Source: Opitutia bacterium (GTDB lineage: Bacteria; Verrucomicrobiota; Verrucomicrobiia; Opitutales; Opitutaceae). Taken from it: a stretch of 32,779 nt of DNA. The notes under the pieces were generated by a model. The model was not told the origin of the DNA and searched no databases. It saw only the letters and a program-made list of their open reading frames with translations. Every line of letters begins with the position of its first letter. The first letter of the stretch is position 1. The stretch is taken from positions 1 through 32,779 of the forward strand of contig PMBT01000126.1 of assembly GCA_003153035.1 (NCBI GenBank), in the 5' to 3' direction. Shown piece by piece: positions 8,945-16,203 of this stretch. A program made the position numbers and the translations under genes.

Positions 8945-9274
8945 GCCTCGCAGGTTCTCGCATGCCCGGTCATGCCGCAACGGGAAAACCCCTCAACCTT
9001 TACAGGGGAGAACGGAGGGAACTGAGCCGGACCCATGCAATAGAACCGTGGTCGTCCTCAAAGAATCATCAACCGCTCGGTGAATGATGTCGGAAGCGTT
9101 CTGCTGGCCGGCCGAACGCTTCCTACAAATGCACGGTTCCGGCTGAGAGGGTTTTCCTTTCATTCCTTTTTCTTCTCCGCTTCCTCTGTTACCTCCTGTA
9201 GAACAGTCTGGTAGCAGCTCTGCTGCATTGGAATTCGATCCCGCCCGCCTCCACCCCCACCCCCGGTTATAGCC
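8945..9274. other. Divergent intergenic region between prmA and the GH105 gene
   Basis: These 330 nt hold no gene that I can support. A nearly pure pyrimidine run covers about 9152-9188 on the + strand. A short hairpin (GCAGC TCT GCTGC) lies at 9214-9226, and a C-rich stretch lies just before the GH105 start. Both flanking genes are transcribed outward, so both promoters must be here. I cannot assign -35 or -10 boxes with confidence. Confidence 0.4.
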
Positions 9275-10429
9275 ATGAACCAGAGATTCCTCCTTGCCCT
9301 CCTCCTGGCCGAACTCAGCTGCACGTCGGCGCTGCTTCGTGCCGCCGCCCCCTTGAAAGCGCAGCCGGCAGACCTCACGCCGGGCGCAGTGCTCAGTGTC
9401 ATGGAGCAGGTGGCCGACTGGCAGCTCGCAAATCCGTCAACGCACAGTCCAACGGACTGGACCCAGGGCGCCGGCTACACCGGCATGATGGCGCTCGCGG
9501 GCGCGTCCAGCAGCCCCCGTTTCCTCGACGCCATGATGAAAATGGCCATGGCTAACGAATGGAAGCTCGGCCCGCGGCCCTACCACGCCGATGATCATTG
9601 CGTGGGGCAGACGTACGCGGAGTTGTTCTTCCGGTCCAAGGACCCCGCGATGATCGCTCCGATGCGGGAGCGATTCGACTGGATCCTGGCCCATCCCAAC
9701 AATGGCAGCCTCGACTTCGACGCCACCCGCAACCCCGACCGCCTGGATCGCTGGTCGTGGTGCGACGCCCTGTTCATGGGACCACCGGCCTGGATTCGAC
9801 TGTATGTCGCAACGGGCGAAAAGGCCTATCTCGACTTCATGGTCGAAAAATGGTGGAAGACTTCGGAATACCTCTATGACCAGAAGGAACACCTCTATTT
9901 CCGCGACAGCTCCTATTTCGATCGGCGCGAGGCCAACGGGGAAAAGGTTTTCTGGAGCCGGGGAAACGGCTGGGTGATGGCCGGTCTCGTGCGGGTGCTG
10001 CAATACCTGCCCGCCGACCATCCGGCCCGCCCGCGCTTCCTGCACCAATATCGGGAGATGGCCGACAAGATTCTCGCCTGCCAGCAAGCCGACGGCCTTT
10101 GGCGGTCCAGCCTGCTGGACCCAGCCAACTATCCGCTCAAGGAGACCAGCGGCTCCGGATTCTATTGCTATGCTCTGGCCTGGGGCGTCAATCAGGGCCT
10201 GCTTGATCGCGGCCAATTCGAGCCTGCCGTCAGGAAGGCCTGGCAGAGTCTGGCCGGTTGCGTGACGCCCGAGGGCAAGCTCACCCATGTGCAGCCCATC
10301 GGGGCCGATCCGAAGAAGTTCGACGACAGCGCCACGGAAGTCTACGGCGTCGGCGCGTTCCTGTTGGCCGGCAGCGAGGTCTCCCGGCTGGTGAACGGCG
10401 GCCAATCCACCGATACGAGTTCCCGGTGA
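9275..10429 (+). CDS. Secreted glycoside hydrolase family 105 (unsaturated rhamnogalacturonyl hydrolase type)
   Basis: This is a 384-aa alpha/alpha-barrel hydrolase of the GH88/GH105 group. Members remove the unsaturated uronic acid left by polysaccharide lyases, for example on rhamnogalacturonan. Residues 1-24 are a signal peptide (LLALLLAELSCTSALLRAAA), so it acts outside the cytoplasm. The family motifs are visible: YHADDHCVGQTY (D106/D107), RWSWCDALFMGPP (D164, spaced like the proposed acid/base in known GH105 enzymes), FWSRGNGWVMAGL, and GSGFYCYALAWG near residue 290. The length matches the family. No polysaccharide lyase or transporter for the product lies next to it, so it looks like a single-gene accessory locus. 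A strong hairpin follows the stop. The exact substrate is not known. Confidence 0.9.
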   Translation: MNQRFLLALLLAELSCTSALLRAAAPLKAQPADLTPGAVLSVMEQVADWQLANPSTHSPTDWTQGAGYTGMMALAGASSSPRFLDAMMKMAMANEWKLGPRPYHADDHCVGQTYAELFFRSKDPAMIAPMRERFDWILAHPNNGSLDFDATRNPDRLDRWSWCDALFMGPPAWIRLYVATGEKAYLDFMVEKWWKTSEYLYDQKEHLYFRDSSYFDRREANGEKVFWSRGNGWVMAGLVRVLQYLPADHPARPRFLHQYREMADKILACQQADGLWRSSLLDPANYPLKETSGSGFYCYALAWGVNQGLLDRGQFEPAVRKAWQSLAGCVTPEGKLTHVQPIGADPKKFDDSATEVYGVGAFLLAGSEVSRLVNGGQSTDTSSR

Positions 10430-10442
10430 AGATCAGAAGCAA

Positions 10443-10461
10443 AGCCGGACTCCTTCCGGCT
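10443..10461 (+). terminator. Hairpin downstream of the GH105 gene
   Basis: There is an exact 7-bp inverted repeat AGCCGGA / TCCGGCT with a 5-nt loop, 13 nt after the GH105 stop. The stem is G/C-rich, as in intrinsic terminators, but no T-tract follows, so termination would be weak or Rho-assisted. Confidence 0.45.
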
Positions 10462-10669
10462 CCGTGTCAGAGGAAGAAACTGGATCCGGAGGGGCGGAAG
10501 AAAATCAAGCCAAGCCTTGGCGCGCCGAGGATCAAACCTCAACACGCCAGCGCAGAAACCGTCCACGCAAAGCGGCGCCCGCTACCTCCGATGAGTCGTC
10601 GCGGGTTACCTGCGTGAACCTACACCACCAAATTCGAACTTCCGATCCTCTGCGAGAAACCCCGTGAGG

Positions 10670-11110
10670 TCACTTCTTCGTGGGTTGCACGAAGTCATAC
10701 TGGGCGTTCACCAGGCTGCTGTTTCTGCCCCCCGCGCCACCATCGGTGACTTTCACGCAGAGCTGCACGTTGACGTGGCCCTTGGCGTCGCTGCCCGAAA
10801 AGGGGCCGAGTTCCTAGTCGTAGGCGACCTGGTAGCTATCGACGCCAGGGTTTAGCACCATGTCGGTGTCCCCCGTCGTCGCCTTGTCGCTCCGGACCCA
10901 ATGGTATTGCACCGTCATGGGTCCACTGTGGGGGGTCACGTGGATCTCGCCCGTCCAGTAGAAATGGGCGGGGCCGCGATCTTTATAGCTGGCCGGATGG
11001 ACGCGTAGATCCAAATTCTGGAGGGCACCTTTGACGGGAATCGCACCCAGAGCCGCCACGCAGGGGAGCAAGAGGCAGGCAAGGAGGAGGGTCAGGCGTT
11101 GGTATGACAT
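10670..11110 (-). pseudogene. Small secreted Ig-like protein interrupted by an in-frame TAG (paralog of 11563-11979)
   Basis: The reading frame from the ATG at 11110 gives a signal peptide (residues 1-23, LLLACLLLPCVAALGA). A beta-rich domain follows, with PASYKDRGPAH, GEIHV, GPMTVQYHWVRSD and then a TAG codon (+ strand cta at 10814-10816) after residue 98. The frame then stays open for 47 more codons to a TGA at 10670-10672. This distal part is protein-like (ELGPFSGSD, VNVQLCVKVTDGG, NAQYDFVQP). The neighbouring gene 11563-11979 is a paralog. Its TWDIG (W102) aligns with the stop followed by ELG, so the TAG most simply derives from TGG (Trp). The 98-aa front part alone would be the product if no readthrough occurs. 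The function is unknown, and no strong SD is seen. Confidence 0.65.
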
Positions 11111-11288
11111 CGGATTTTCTTTTTTTCCCCAGTGCAAGAAGAATGAGGAACCGTGGCCCGACCTTTCGCTCGCCACTCGCCCAAAAGGCCCAACTGGAAA
11201 AGCCGCCATACTGGCCCCGGATCCGTTGAAACAGGTCGGCATTCATGGGCCAATCATAGCGTGCGTGCCTACTCGACGATCCCCCGAA

Positions 11289-11543
11289 TCAGTTCCCGTT
11301 TAGGTCTGTGGCCTTCCTGCCAAGCTTCTCCTTGTACCGCCTCTCCAGTTTCAAGACTTCGGAACGAGTGTAGGCGCGGGGAACAATCTGCAGCAGCGAG
11401 TAGGCGAACGCGGCGATCTGTGAACAGGACAACAACCTGATGGTTTCCTTGTTTTGGTCGGATTGGATATCCGAGCAAGGAATCGCGGCGACGAAAACGA
11501 ACGTCAGCTGGCGCAGTTGGTCCGCCAGATGGCTGACGTCCAT
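11289..11543 (-). CDS. Small hypothetical protein, 84 aa
   Basis: This is an unrecognised small frame starting with ATG at 11543, 19 nt downstream of the stop of the secreted paralog 11563-11979 on the same strand. It has a moderately hydrophobic middle (LTFVFVAAIPC, IAAFAYSLLQIV) and a basic, helix-prone end (EVLKLERRYKEKLGRK). The composition is more protein-like than the surrounding shadow frames, which are rich in Arg and Pro. No clear SD precedes it. It may be a real co-transcribed gene, a decayed fragment, or chance. Confidence 0.35.
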   Translation of the reverse strand: MDVSHLADQLRQLTFVFVAAIPCSDIQSDQNKETIRLLSCSQIAAFAYSLLQIVPRAYTRSEVLKLERRYKEKLGRKATDLNGN

Positions 11544-11562
11544 CGGGCGGCGCTTGCGGAAA

Positions 11563-11979
11563 TCACTTCGTGAACACGAGGTGCGCCACGCCCTTGGGCG
11601 AGGCCTTCGTGTTCGGAGCGTCGGTCACCAGACGTTCCCAGACGGTCTCCTTGACCCCTGCCGCCCCGATATCCCAAGTGTCGTCCACTTCTGCGCCAGC
11701 GCCGCTGGCGATCGTGATCTCGCGGGAGGCGCTGGAGGCCCCGTCGCTGCGTTCGAAGTGGTACTTCACCGTGACCGGGGCGTTGCTCACGAAGATGGTC
11801 CCGATGAACTTGATGTGAGCGGGTGCCTGCCCGTTGTAGTGCGCGGGTTGGACGACGATAGCTGCCTTGGTGACCTGGCCGATCTTTGGCGCCAGCACCT
11901 TCTCCGCCGCGCCAGCAACCGAGATCGCCAAGGCCAAACCGCACACTCCTGCAATATATTTCGTCAGATTACCGGACAT
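11563..11979 (-). CDS. Small secreted Ig-like protein, unknown function
   Basis: This is a 138-aa protein. Residues 1-24 are a signal peptide (IAGVCGLALAISVAGAA). The mature part is a beta-rich domain with PAHYNGQAPAHIKFIGTIFV, PVTVKYHFERSDGAS and TWDIGAAG. From memory this resembles an Ig-like repeat of secreted proteins with the pattern F-x-G-x-I, P-x-T-V-x-Y-x-W/F-x-R-S-D-G-A; this was not searched. The ATG at 11979 is fixed by a strong SD (AGGAG at 11986-11990, 6 nt spacing). The open frame extends further upstream to 12624, but that part is not protein-like. It is a clear paralog of the TAG-interrupted gene at 10670-11110, which lies downstream on the same strand, so the two probably arose by tandem duplication. 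It is likely periplasmic or exported. Confidence 0.8.
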   Translation of the reverse strand: MSGNLTKYIAGVCGLALAISVAGAAEKVLAPKIGQVTKAAIVVQPAHYNGQAPAHIKFIGTIFVSNAPVTVKYHFERSDGASSASREITIASGAGAEVDDTWDIGAAGVKETVWERLVTDAPNTKASPKGVAHLVFTK

Positions 11980-12036
11980 AAGGTACTCCTTTTTTAGGGT
12001 TCTAGAGGAAGCAAGGACACCAAATCGGATACGGGT

Positions 12037-12053
12037 TGATCTTGTCAAGATCA
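12037..12053. promoter_or_regulatory. 17-bp palindrome, possible operator
   Basis: This is a perfect 8-bp inverted repeat around one central base (TGATCTTG T CAAGATCA), centred 66 nt upstream of the ATG of the secreted protein at 11979. The size and symmetry fit a dimeric repressor or activator site. No matching regulator is recognised in the window. Confidence 0.35.
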
Positions 12054-12543
12054 TCGCAACGTCCATCGGACGGGGAAGAGGCAACTGCAGTTGGCACCTT
12101 CGGCGCCGGCTGCGGGCCTGTTTCAACTTGCATCCAGCATCCGCAGCAGGTGAAATTTTCGAGCCAACGGCTTTACGTTCGCACACATGACGATTCCGGA
12201 CACGACGTCCGCTGGAGCAATCGACCACTACGTGGTGGAAAAGAGAATCGCCGCGAGAAGGGATCTCCGAGGCGGGATGGGGCATGATCCGCCGGGAAAG
12301 AAGCGATTCCAGAAGAAGTATGGATGCCGAAAAGCTGATCGTCCATCGAATTTCATCCGTCGAACGCTTCGGGCAGGCTCGATGGACCAGGTTTGGCGTG
12401 ACTCCTGCCGCCCGTCGGAGTCCGACCGCAACCCTCCGACCGCGCCCTGAGGGAAGCGAGAACCTAAGCGGAAATGTCTTCGCCGACCAATCGGCCGGTC
12501 GGACTTTCTTTCCCGCCGACCCTCCGCCCCAGGCCTCCTTGAA

Positions 12544-12561
12544 AGGCGTTACCTGACGCCT
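12544..12561 (-). terminator. Hairpin downstream of the 236-aa secreted protein gene
   Basis: There is an exact 6-bp inverted repeat AGGCGT / ACGCCT with a 6-nt loop, about 40 nt past the stop at 12600. On the minus strand it is followed by TTTC, a short T-run. It is a modest candidate terminator. Confidence 0.35.
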
Positions 12562-12599
12562 GGTGATCGCCAAAACACAATATGCGTCAACCTGCCGAT

Positions 12600-13310
12600 T
12601 TACTGCGTATACGAGACATCCCAAGTGTCGCCGCCAATAACCTCGAGAATGTAGTTACCGGCTTCCCGTATCTCGACCGTCGCATTCTGCGTCGGCTGGA
12701 CTGCGTTGTGGGAGAGATTGCTCACATGTGCACCCGTGTCGGCATTGATCAGGTTGACTTCAAGGCGGGGAGAGAACTGGCCTTTCCGTTTCTGGTTCAT
12801 CGTGAATTTCGCCGATCCTGCCTTCAGGTGGAAGAAAGGAGTCACTTTATTCGTGGTACCACTGAATGTTGTGTCACCGGACACCGGCGTGGGTTTCGGG
12901 CTTTTTAGAATCTCGACCGTCCAAGGCCCTTCAGCCTCGTCCACATAGATCATATGATCCTCGGACTTAACCGATCCCTGATGCAGAATCTTCTCGGTCG
13001 TATTCGGCCCCATCCAGTTGGTTAACATCACGACGAATGTTTGTTTGGCGGTAATCATGTCCTGGGTGACCAGTGAAAGCTGACAGGTGCTGATCTCGGC
13101 TCCGGTGTAGGAAGTCTTTATGATATACCACCCATCTTTGCTGAGCGCGAACTTCTCAGAAGCGATTCGCTTGCCCCTGCCGCCCGTGATGACGACCTTT
13201 TCGGCCGTCTGACTGACGGTGATATTGTCAGTTACCACCGGCTTGGAAAAAGCAGTCGCGGCGGAAAGAATCGCAGCAACGACGATGAAACCCGGATACT
13301 TGCGGATCAT
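12600..13310 (-). CDS. Secreted beta-rich hypothetical protein
   Basis: This is an unrecognised 236-aa protein. Residues 1-22 form a signal peptide (PGFIVVAAILSAATAFS). The mature part is rich in Thr, Val and Gly and looks like two beta-sandwich units. The second (about 150-236) has a run ending GNYILEVIGGDTWDVSYTQ, the G-x-Y-x-L-x-V ... W-x-V/I pattern common in secreted pre-peptidase or Ig-like modules. The start is fixed by an excellent SD (AGGAGGT on the minus strand at 13316-13322, 5 nt spacing). It is in the same orientation as the two small secreted paralogs (600-nt gap) and the TonB-dependent receptor. The function is not known; it is likely periplasmic or exported. Confidence 0.75.
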   Translation of the reverse strand: MIRKYPGFIVVAAILSAATAFSKPVVTDNITVSQTAEKVVITGGRGKRIASEKFALSKDGWYIIKTSYTGAEISTCQLSLVTQDMITAKQTFVVMLTNWMGPNTTEKILHQGSVKSEDHMIYVDEAEGPWTVEILKSPKPTPVSGDTTFSGTTNKVTPFFHLKAGSAKFTMNQKRKGQFSPRLEVNLINADTGAHVSNLSHNAVQPTQNATVEIREAGNYILEVIGGDTWDVSYTQ

Positions 13311-13473
13311 GGCAGACCTCCTGTTGCGTGTTTATTAAAGACGGATGGGGGTACCTTTCAAATTACACTCGGCAGAATGATCGATGATGGGAAAGGAATA
13401 ATCACGGTCAAGTGAGTTCGCCTCATCATCCGCTTACCGTGCGCCGCCTTTCCGTCTCCCGCGGCCCGCGGCG

Positions 13474-15501
13474 TCACCAGCGGCAGGCGATGCTGGTGGA
13501 GATCTCGCGGCGGGCGGCGGGAACGGCCGGCACGGCCTGGAACGCCGAGTTCCAGAGGTTGTCAGCCTGCACCGAGATCGCGAGCCGCGGCATCCGCAGC
13601 GGCCGGTAGAAGACCCCAAGCGACGAGATCACCGGCCGGTTGCCGCCTGCCGTGCGCAGCGGATTGTCCTCCTGGATGCGCGCCTGGTTGTCCATCCGCA
13701 GTTCAAAGCCGTCGCCCAGCTGCGCCACGATGGCTGCGGTCAGTCGCTGTTTCGGGAAGTTGAGCGCGTAGAAACTGCCGGCCACCACCGCCAACCCATA
13801 ATCGGCGTTCTTGTGCAGATAAGTGTAGCCGATGATGACGTCCCAGCGTTGCCTCGTCCATTTCAAGGTGGCCTCTGCGCCGGTTGCGGCGAGGTCGACC
13901 GGATTCGCTTGGCGCGCAACGACCCCTTGCTGGAAGGTCCAATCCACCAGTTGGTCGTCGCGCCGGTAGAACGCGGCCACATGCGCCTGCCAGGCGCCCT
14001 GCGTCGCCTCGCGTCCGATCTCCAGGTTGTGACTGGTGGTGCGTCCGAGATTGGGGTTTCCCCGGAACAGTCCGGCGGTGGGGCTGGCGTTGAGGGCCGT
14101 GTAGGTGGGCACCTGGGTGGAACCGGAAAAACTGAGATAAGTGCGGCGCGAGCCGCCGCCGGCCAACGGGCTGGCGAGCACAATCTCAGCCACCGGCGAA
14201 ACCGCGGAACCGTCACGGTTGGTGTCGTCGCAGGTGGCGCCAGCCCTGAGCGTCAACCGGCGGCTTCCGAGCGTCCAGGTTCTCCCCGGGATGACGCCGG
14301 CCTTGGCATAGGTGCGCGTGTGAAAGCGGCCATAGATGAGCGAGGTGGACTTCAGGGCGTCCGTGAGCCACTCGGTGCTGTAGTCAAGGGCCCAGGCGCC
14401 GGAATCGTCGTGTCCGAAGAGCGCGGCACCGGTGGTCCAGGTGGTGTGCTGGTAGGGATGCACGGACTCAACCGGCACGAAGCGATTGAAGGCATAGTCG
14501 TCCTTGTTGCGCCGCCAGAAAACGCTGGCTTCAAGCCAGTCGTCCCGACCCCACCTGGCGCGGTGGTTGAGGGCAAGCAGCGCGGTCTGCAGGTTCTCAG
14601 TCTCATCGGAGCCGAACGGCGTGTAAAGATTGGGCCACCCGAAGAATTTCGTCTGGTAGCCGTAGAACAGGTCGGTTTGCGAGTCGGGGCCGGCGAGCTG
14701 CAGACGCATCGTGTAACGTTGAAAACGGTGATCGCCAAAAGGCACCGACCCATCCGACGTTGAGCGCGAGACGTCGGCGTCAGCGGCGAGAACGCGGCCG
14801 CCCACGAGCTGGTCGGTGACAAAACCCTCGTAGAAGCTGGCCTGGCGGAAATTGTCCTGGCCCATCGTCGCGGTCAGCTCGCCGCGCGTCCGGACCGGCT
14901 GCCAGCCATAGGCAACCGTGCCGACATCCGTATTGAAACCATCGAGTGCGTTATCCGCGCCAGTCAGGATGCGCGGCGGGGTGATCATGGCTGGCGCCAC
15001 CGGGATCTCCGCGAAATAGTGTCCGGTCTGCGGATCATGGAGGGTAACACCGCCGATGCGAAAGCCCGTGTTCTCGAAGATGCCCCCCTGAATGGCGACG
15101 TCCGCCTGGCCCTCGGCTAGATTCCGGGGCTGCACATCCACCAGCGGCTCGTAGCGAAGCCCGGTGACCGGCATAGCGAACGTGCCGGCCGGCTCCTGCA
15201 GAGCCACCCCGGGGGAGTATACCGTGTACGCAGGCAGTTCGAACGGAGGCTCGGCAGCGGCCCGGGCAGCGCCGGCACCGGCGAGCAGAAGCAAGAGACA
15301 GCCGCGGTGCGTTCCTGATTCCAGCCAACCGCCGCCATCGAATGCAGGCTGATACCAACGTCCTTTTATGAAAAGACGGTCATTGCGAGGAGCGTAGCGA
15401 CGAAGCAATCCAGTTGGATCGCCACGGCGCGCTTCGCGCACCTCGCGATGACAACTGTCTAAAACATAAGGGATGCTGGTATCAGATGTCGCCGCCGTCA
15501 T
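13474..15501 (-). CDS. TonB-dependent outer-membrane receptor with a disturbed 5' end
   Basis: Residue numbers count from the open-frame ATG at 15501. The hydrophobic signal core is about 68-82 (GCLLLLLAGAGAARAAA). A plug domain follows (about 105-215, with IQGGIFENTGFRIGGVTLHDP), then a beta-barrel of about 22 strands (about 220-675) ending in CRW, whose terminal aromatic residue is typical of outer-membrane barrels. Size and layout fit small BtuB-like receptors, but the ligand cannot be told. The reading frame upstream of the signal core runs through a MITE-like repeat (15349-15485), so residues about 6-51 are repeat-derived. No ATG or GTG lies in frame between the repeat and the signal core. 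The only ATG there (15338) is in another frame, so the gene may have a frameshift, or be silent or chimeric. Confidence 0.8.
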   Translation of the reverse strand: MTAATSDTSIPYVLDSCHREVREARRGDPTGLLRRYAPRNDRLFIKGRWYQPAFDGGGWLESGTHRGCLLLLLAGAGAARAAAEPPFELPAYTVYSPGVALQEPAGTFAMPVTGLRYEPLVDVQPRNLAEGQADVAIQGGIFENTGFRIGGVTLHDPQTGHYFAEIPVAPAMITPPRILTGADNALDGFNTDVGTVAYGWQPVRTRGELTATMGQDNFRQASFYEGFVTDQLVGGRVLAADADVSRSTSDGSVPFGDHRFQRYTMRLQLAGPDSQTDLFYGYQTKFFGWPNLYTPFGSDETENLQTALLALNHRARWGRDDWLEASVFWRRNKDDYAFNRFVPVESVHPYQHTTWTTGAALFGHDDSGAWALDYSTEWLTDALKSTSLIYGRFHTRTYAKAGVIPGRTWTLGSRRLTLRAGATCDDTNRDGSAVSPVAEIVLASPLAGGGSRRTYLSFSGSTQVPTYTALNASPTAGLFRGNPNLGRTTSHNLEIGREATQGAWQAHVAAFYRRDDQLVDWTFQQGVVARQANPVDLAATGAEATLKWTRQRWDVIIGYTYLHKNADYGLAVVAGSFYALNFPKQRLTAAIVAQLGDGFELRMDNQARIQEDNPLRTAGGNRPVISSLGVFYRPLRMPRLAISVQADNLWNSAFQAVPAVPAARREISTSIACRW
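15349..15485. repeat. MITE-like interspersed repeat with terminal inverted repeats
   Basis: This is a 137-bp element. The ends match as inverted repeats: CTGATACCAACGTCC at 15349-15363 against the complement of 15471-15485, 13 of 15 positions, continuing with a one-base gap for about 22 nt. Nested inside is a second inverted repeat, GTCATTGCGAGG (15379-15390) against CCTCGCGATGAC (15441-15452), with one mismatch. The core contains the AGCGTAGCGACGAAGCAATC type of sequence, which I recognise from memory as a widespread non-coding palindromic repeat in many bacterial genomes. No transposase is encoded. A target-site duplication is not obvious. It lies across the 5' end of the TonB receptor frame. 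Confidence 0.75.
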
Positions 15502-15619
15502 CAGTTAAGTCAAAATTGAAATTCGATTAACAATGCGCTCCTGCGAATGTCGGAAAACTGCAGTCTGTCGCCGTCTCATCGAGCGCAGCGGGAATCAGCC
15601 GTGGAATCAACCGTCAGCT

Positions 15620-15856
15620 TCAGGCGTCGCCGTCGCTGCCGATGGCCTCGACCGGGCAACCTTCCAGCGCCTCTGTGCAAGCCGCAATATCCTCTTCCGT
15701 CGCCGGTTGCTTGCTCACGAAGGAATAGCCACCCTCTTCGGAACGGGTAAAGAAAGTCGGGGCCGTCTCACGGCAGAGGTCGCAATCGATGCACTGCTGG
15801 TCGACGTAGAATTTTCCTGCCGCATTGGTTTCCCACTTGTCTGCTTTATTCGCCAT
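15620..15856 (-). CDS. Ferredoxin, single [4Fe-4S] cluster type
   Basis: This is a 78-aa small acidic electron carrier. Cluster ligands are C22, C25 and C28 (CxxCxxC) and C67 followed by Pro (GCPVEAIG), the usual pattern for one [4Fe-4S] cluster. A fifth Cys, C60 (ACTEALEGC), could form a disulfide with another residue or be free. It starts at ATG 15856 (MANKADKW); the longer open frame upstream is not ferredoxin-like. No strong SD is visible. The electron partner is not identifiable from the neighbours, which are a TonB receptor on one side and a divergent rhomboid gene on the other. Confidence 0.9.
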   Translation of the reverse strand: MANKADKWETNAAGKFYVDQQCIDCDLCRETAPTFFTRSEEGGYSFVSKQPATEEDIAACTEALEGCPVEAIGSDGDA

Positions 15857-16203
15857 GATGAACCGCGAACAAAAACGAATGCGGTCGACTGTCAAGGGTA
15901 TCCCCGCGCCTCGAGGCTTATCCCGTGGCGATTTGCGGGAACGGATGGTGATTCCGGACATGCCGAACCGCCGTTCCACCGGCCTTGGCAAAGCGGTGCG
16001 TTAGGGATAACGCGCCCCACCCCAATTGAATGAATCCGGTTAAAGACGGCTGGCGGTGTCGGTTACGCCACCTCTTGATGCCAGAAGCATGCGAAGGAAC
16101 CGCTTCCCGGGGTCCGTCCGGCACCCAAAGGAGCTCCGGCGAATCCCACCCATCGGCGCGGGGGGCTTGAGTTTGCCGGCAGGTCCCCCTAATTCTTCCC
16201 CGA
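15857..16203. other. Divergent intergenic region between ferredoxin and rhomboid genes
   Basis: This 347-nt gap has no supported gene. It contains a stable 9-bp hairpin with a GGGA (GNRA-type) loop at 15995-16016, a weaker TGGCG/CGCCA pair in the TGGCGGTGTCGGTTACGCCA stretch near 16050, and a G-run/C-run pair near 16160-16190. Promoters for both flanking genes are expected here, but no clear boxes were assigned. Confidence 0.4.
15995..16016 (+). other. Hairpin with GNRA tetraloop
   Basis: The stem is GGTGCGTTA / TAACGCGCC (9 bp, one G-T wobble) closed by the loop GGGA. No T-tract follows, and no + strand gene lies directly upstream, so it is not a standard terminator. It may be a 5' leader element of the rhomboid-glnE transcript or part of a small RNA. 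Confidence 0.35.

Larger units (their letters stand above)
11980..12599. other. 620-nt gap with several inverted repeats, no supported gene
   Basis: No frame here reads like a protein; those that are open are Arg/Pro/Ser-rich chance frames. Visible structures are a 17-bp palindrome (TGATCTTG T CAAGATCA, 12037-12053), a 13-bp palindrome (GTCGGA G TCCGAC, 12414-12426), GGCAGG/CCTGCC at 12372-12377 and 12404-12409, CCGACC/GGTCGG at 12483-12488 and 12497-12502, and AGGCGT/ACGCCT at 12544-12549 and 12556-12561. The promoter of the gene at 11979 must lie at the left end. The last hairpin may end the gene at 12600-13310. A structured small RNA is possible but not shown. Confidence 0.4.

Noticed and set aside
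9141-9150. CTGAGA resembling part of a TPP riboswitch
   Set aside because: The rest of the conserved THI-element is absent and the neighbouring genes are not thiamine genes.
12187-12450. An 87-codon + strand frame in the large gap
   Set aside because: It is rich in Arg, Asp and Pro with no hydrophobic core and no SD. It is not distinguishable from chance.
11980-12624. The upstream extension of the secreted paralog's frame
   Set aside because: It is open but not protein-like, and the strong SD at 11986-11990 places the true start at 11979.
13813-14763. A 316-codon + strand frame inside the TonB receptor gene
   Set aside because: It is antisense to barrel-coding sequence and low in complexity (Gly/Val/Arg), with no domain or SD.
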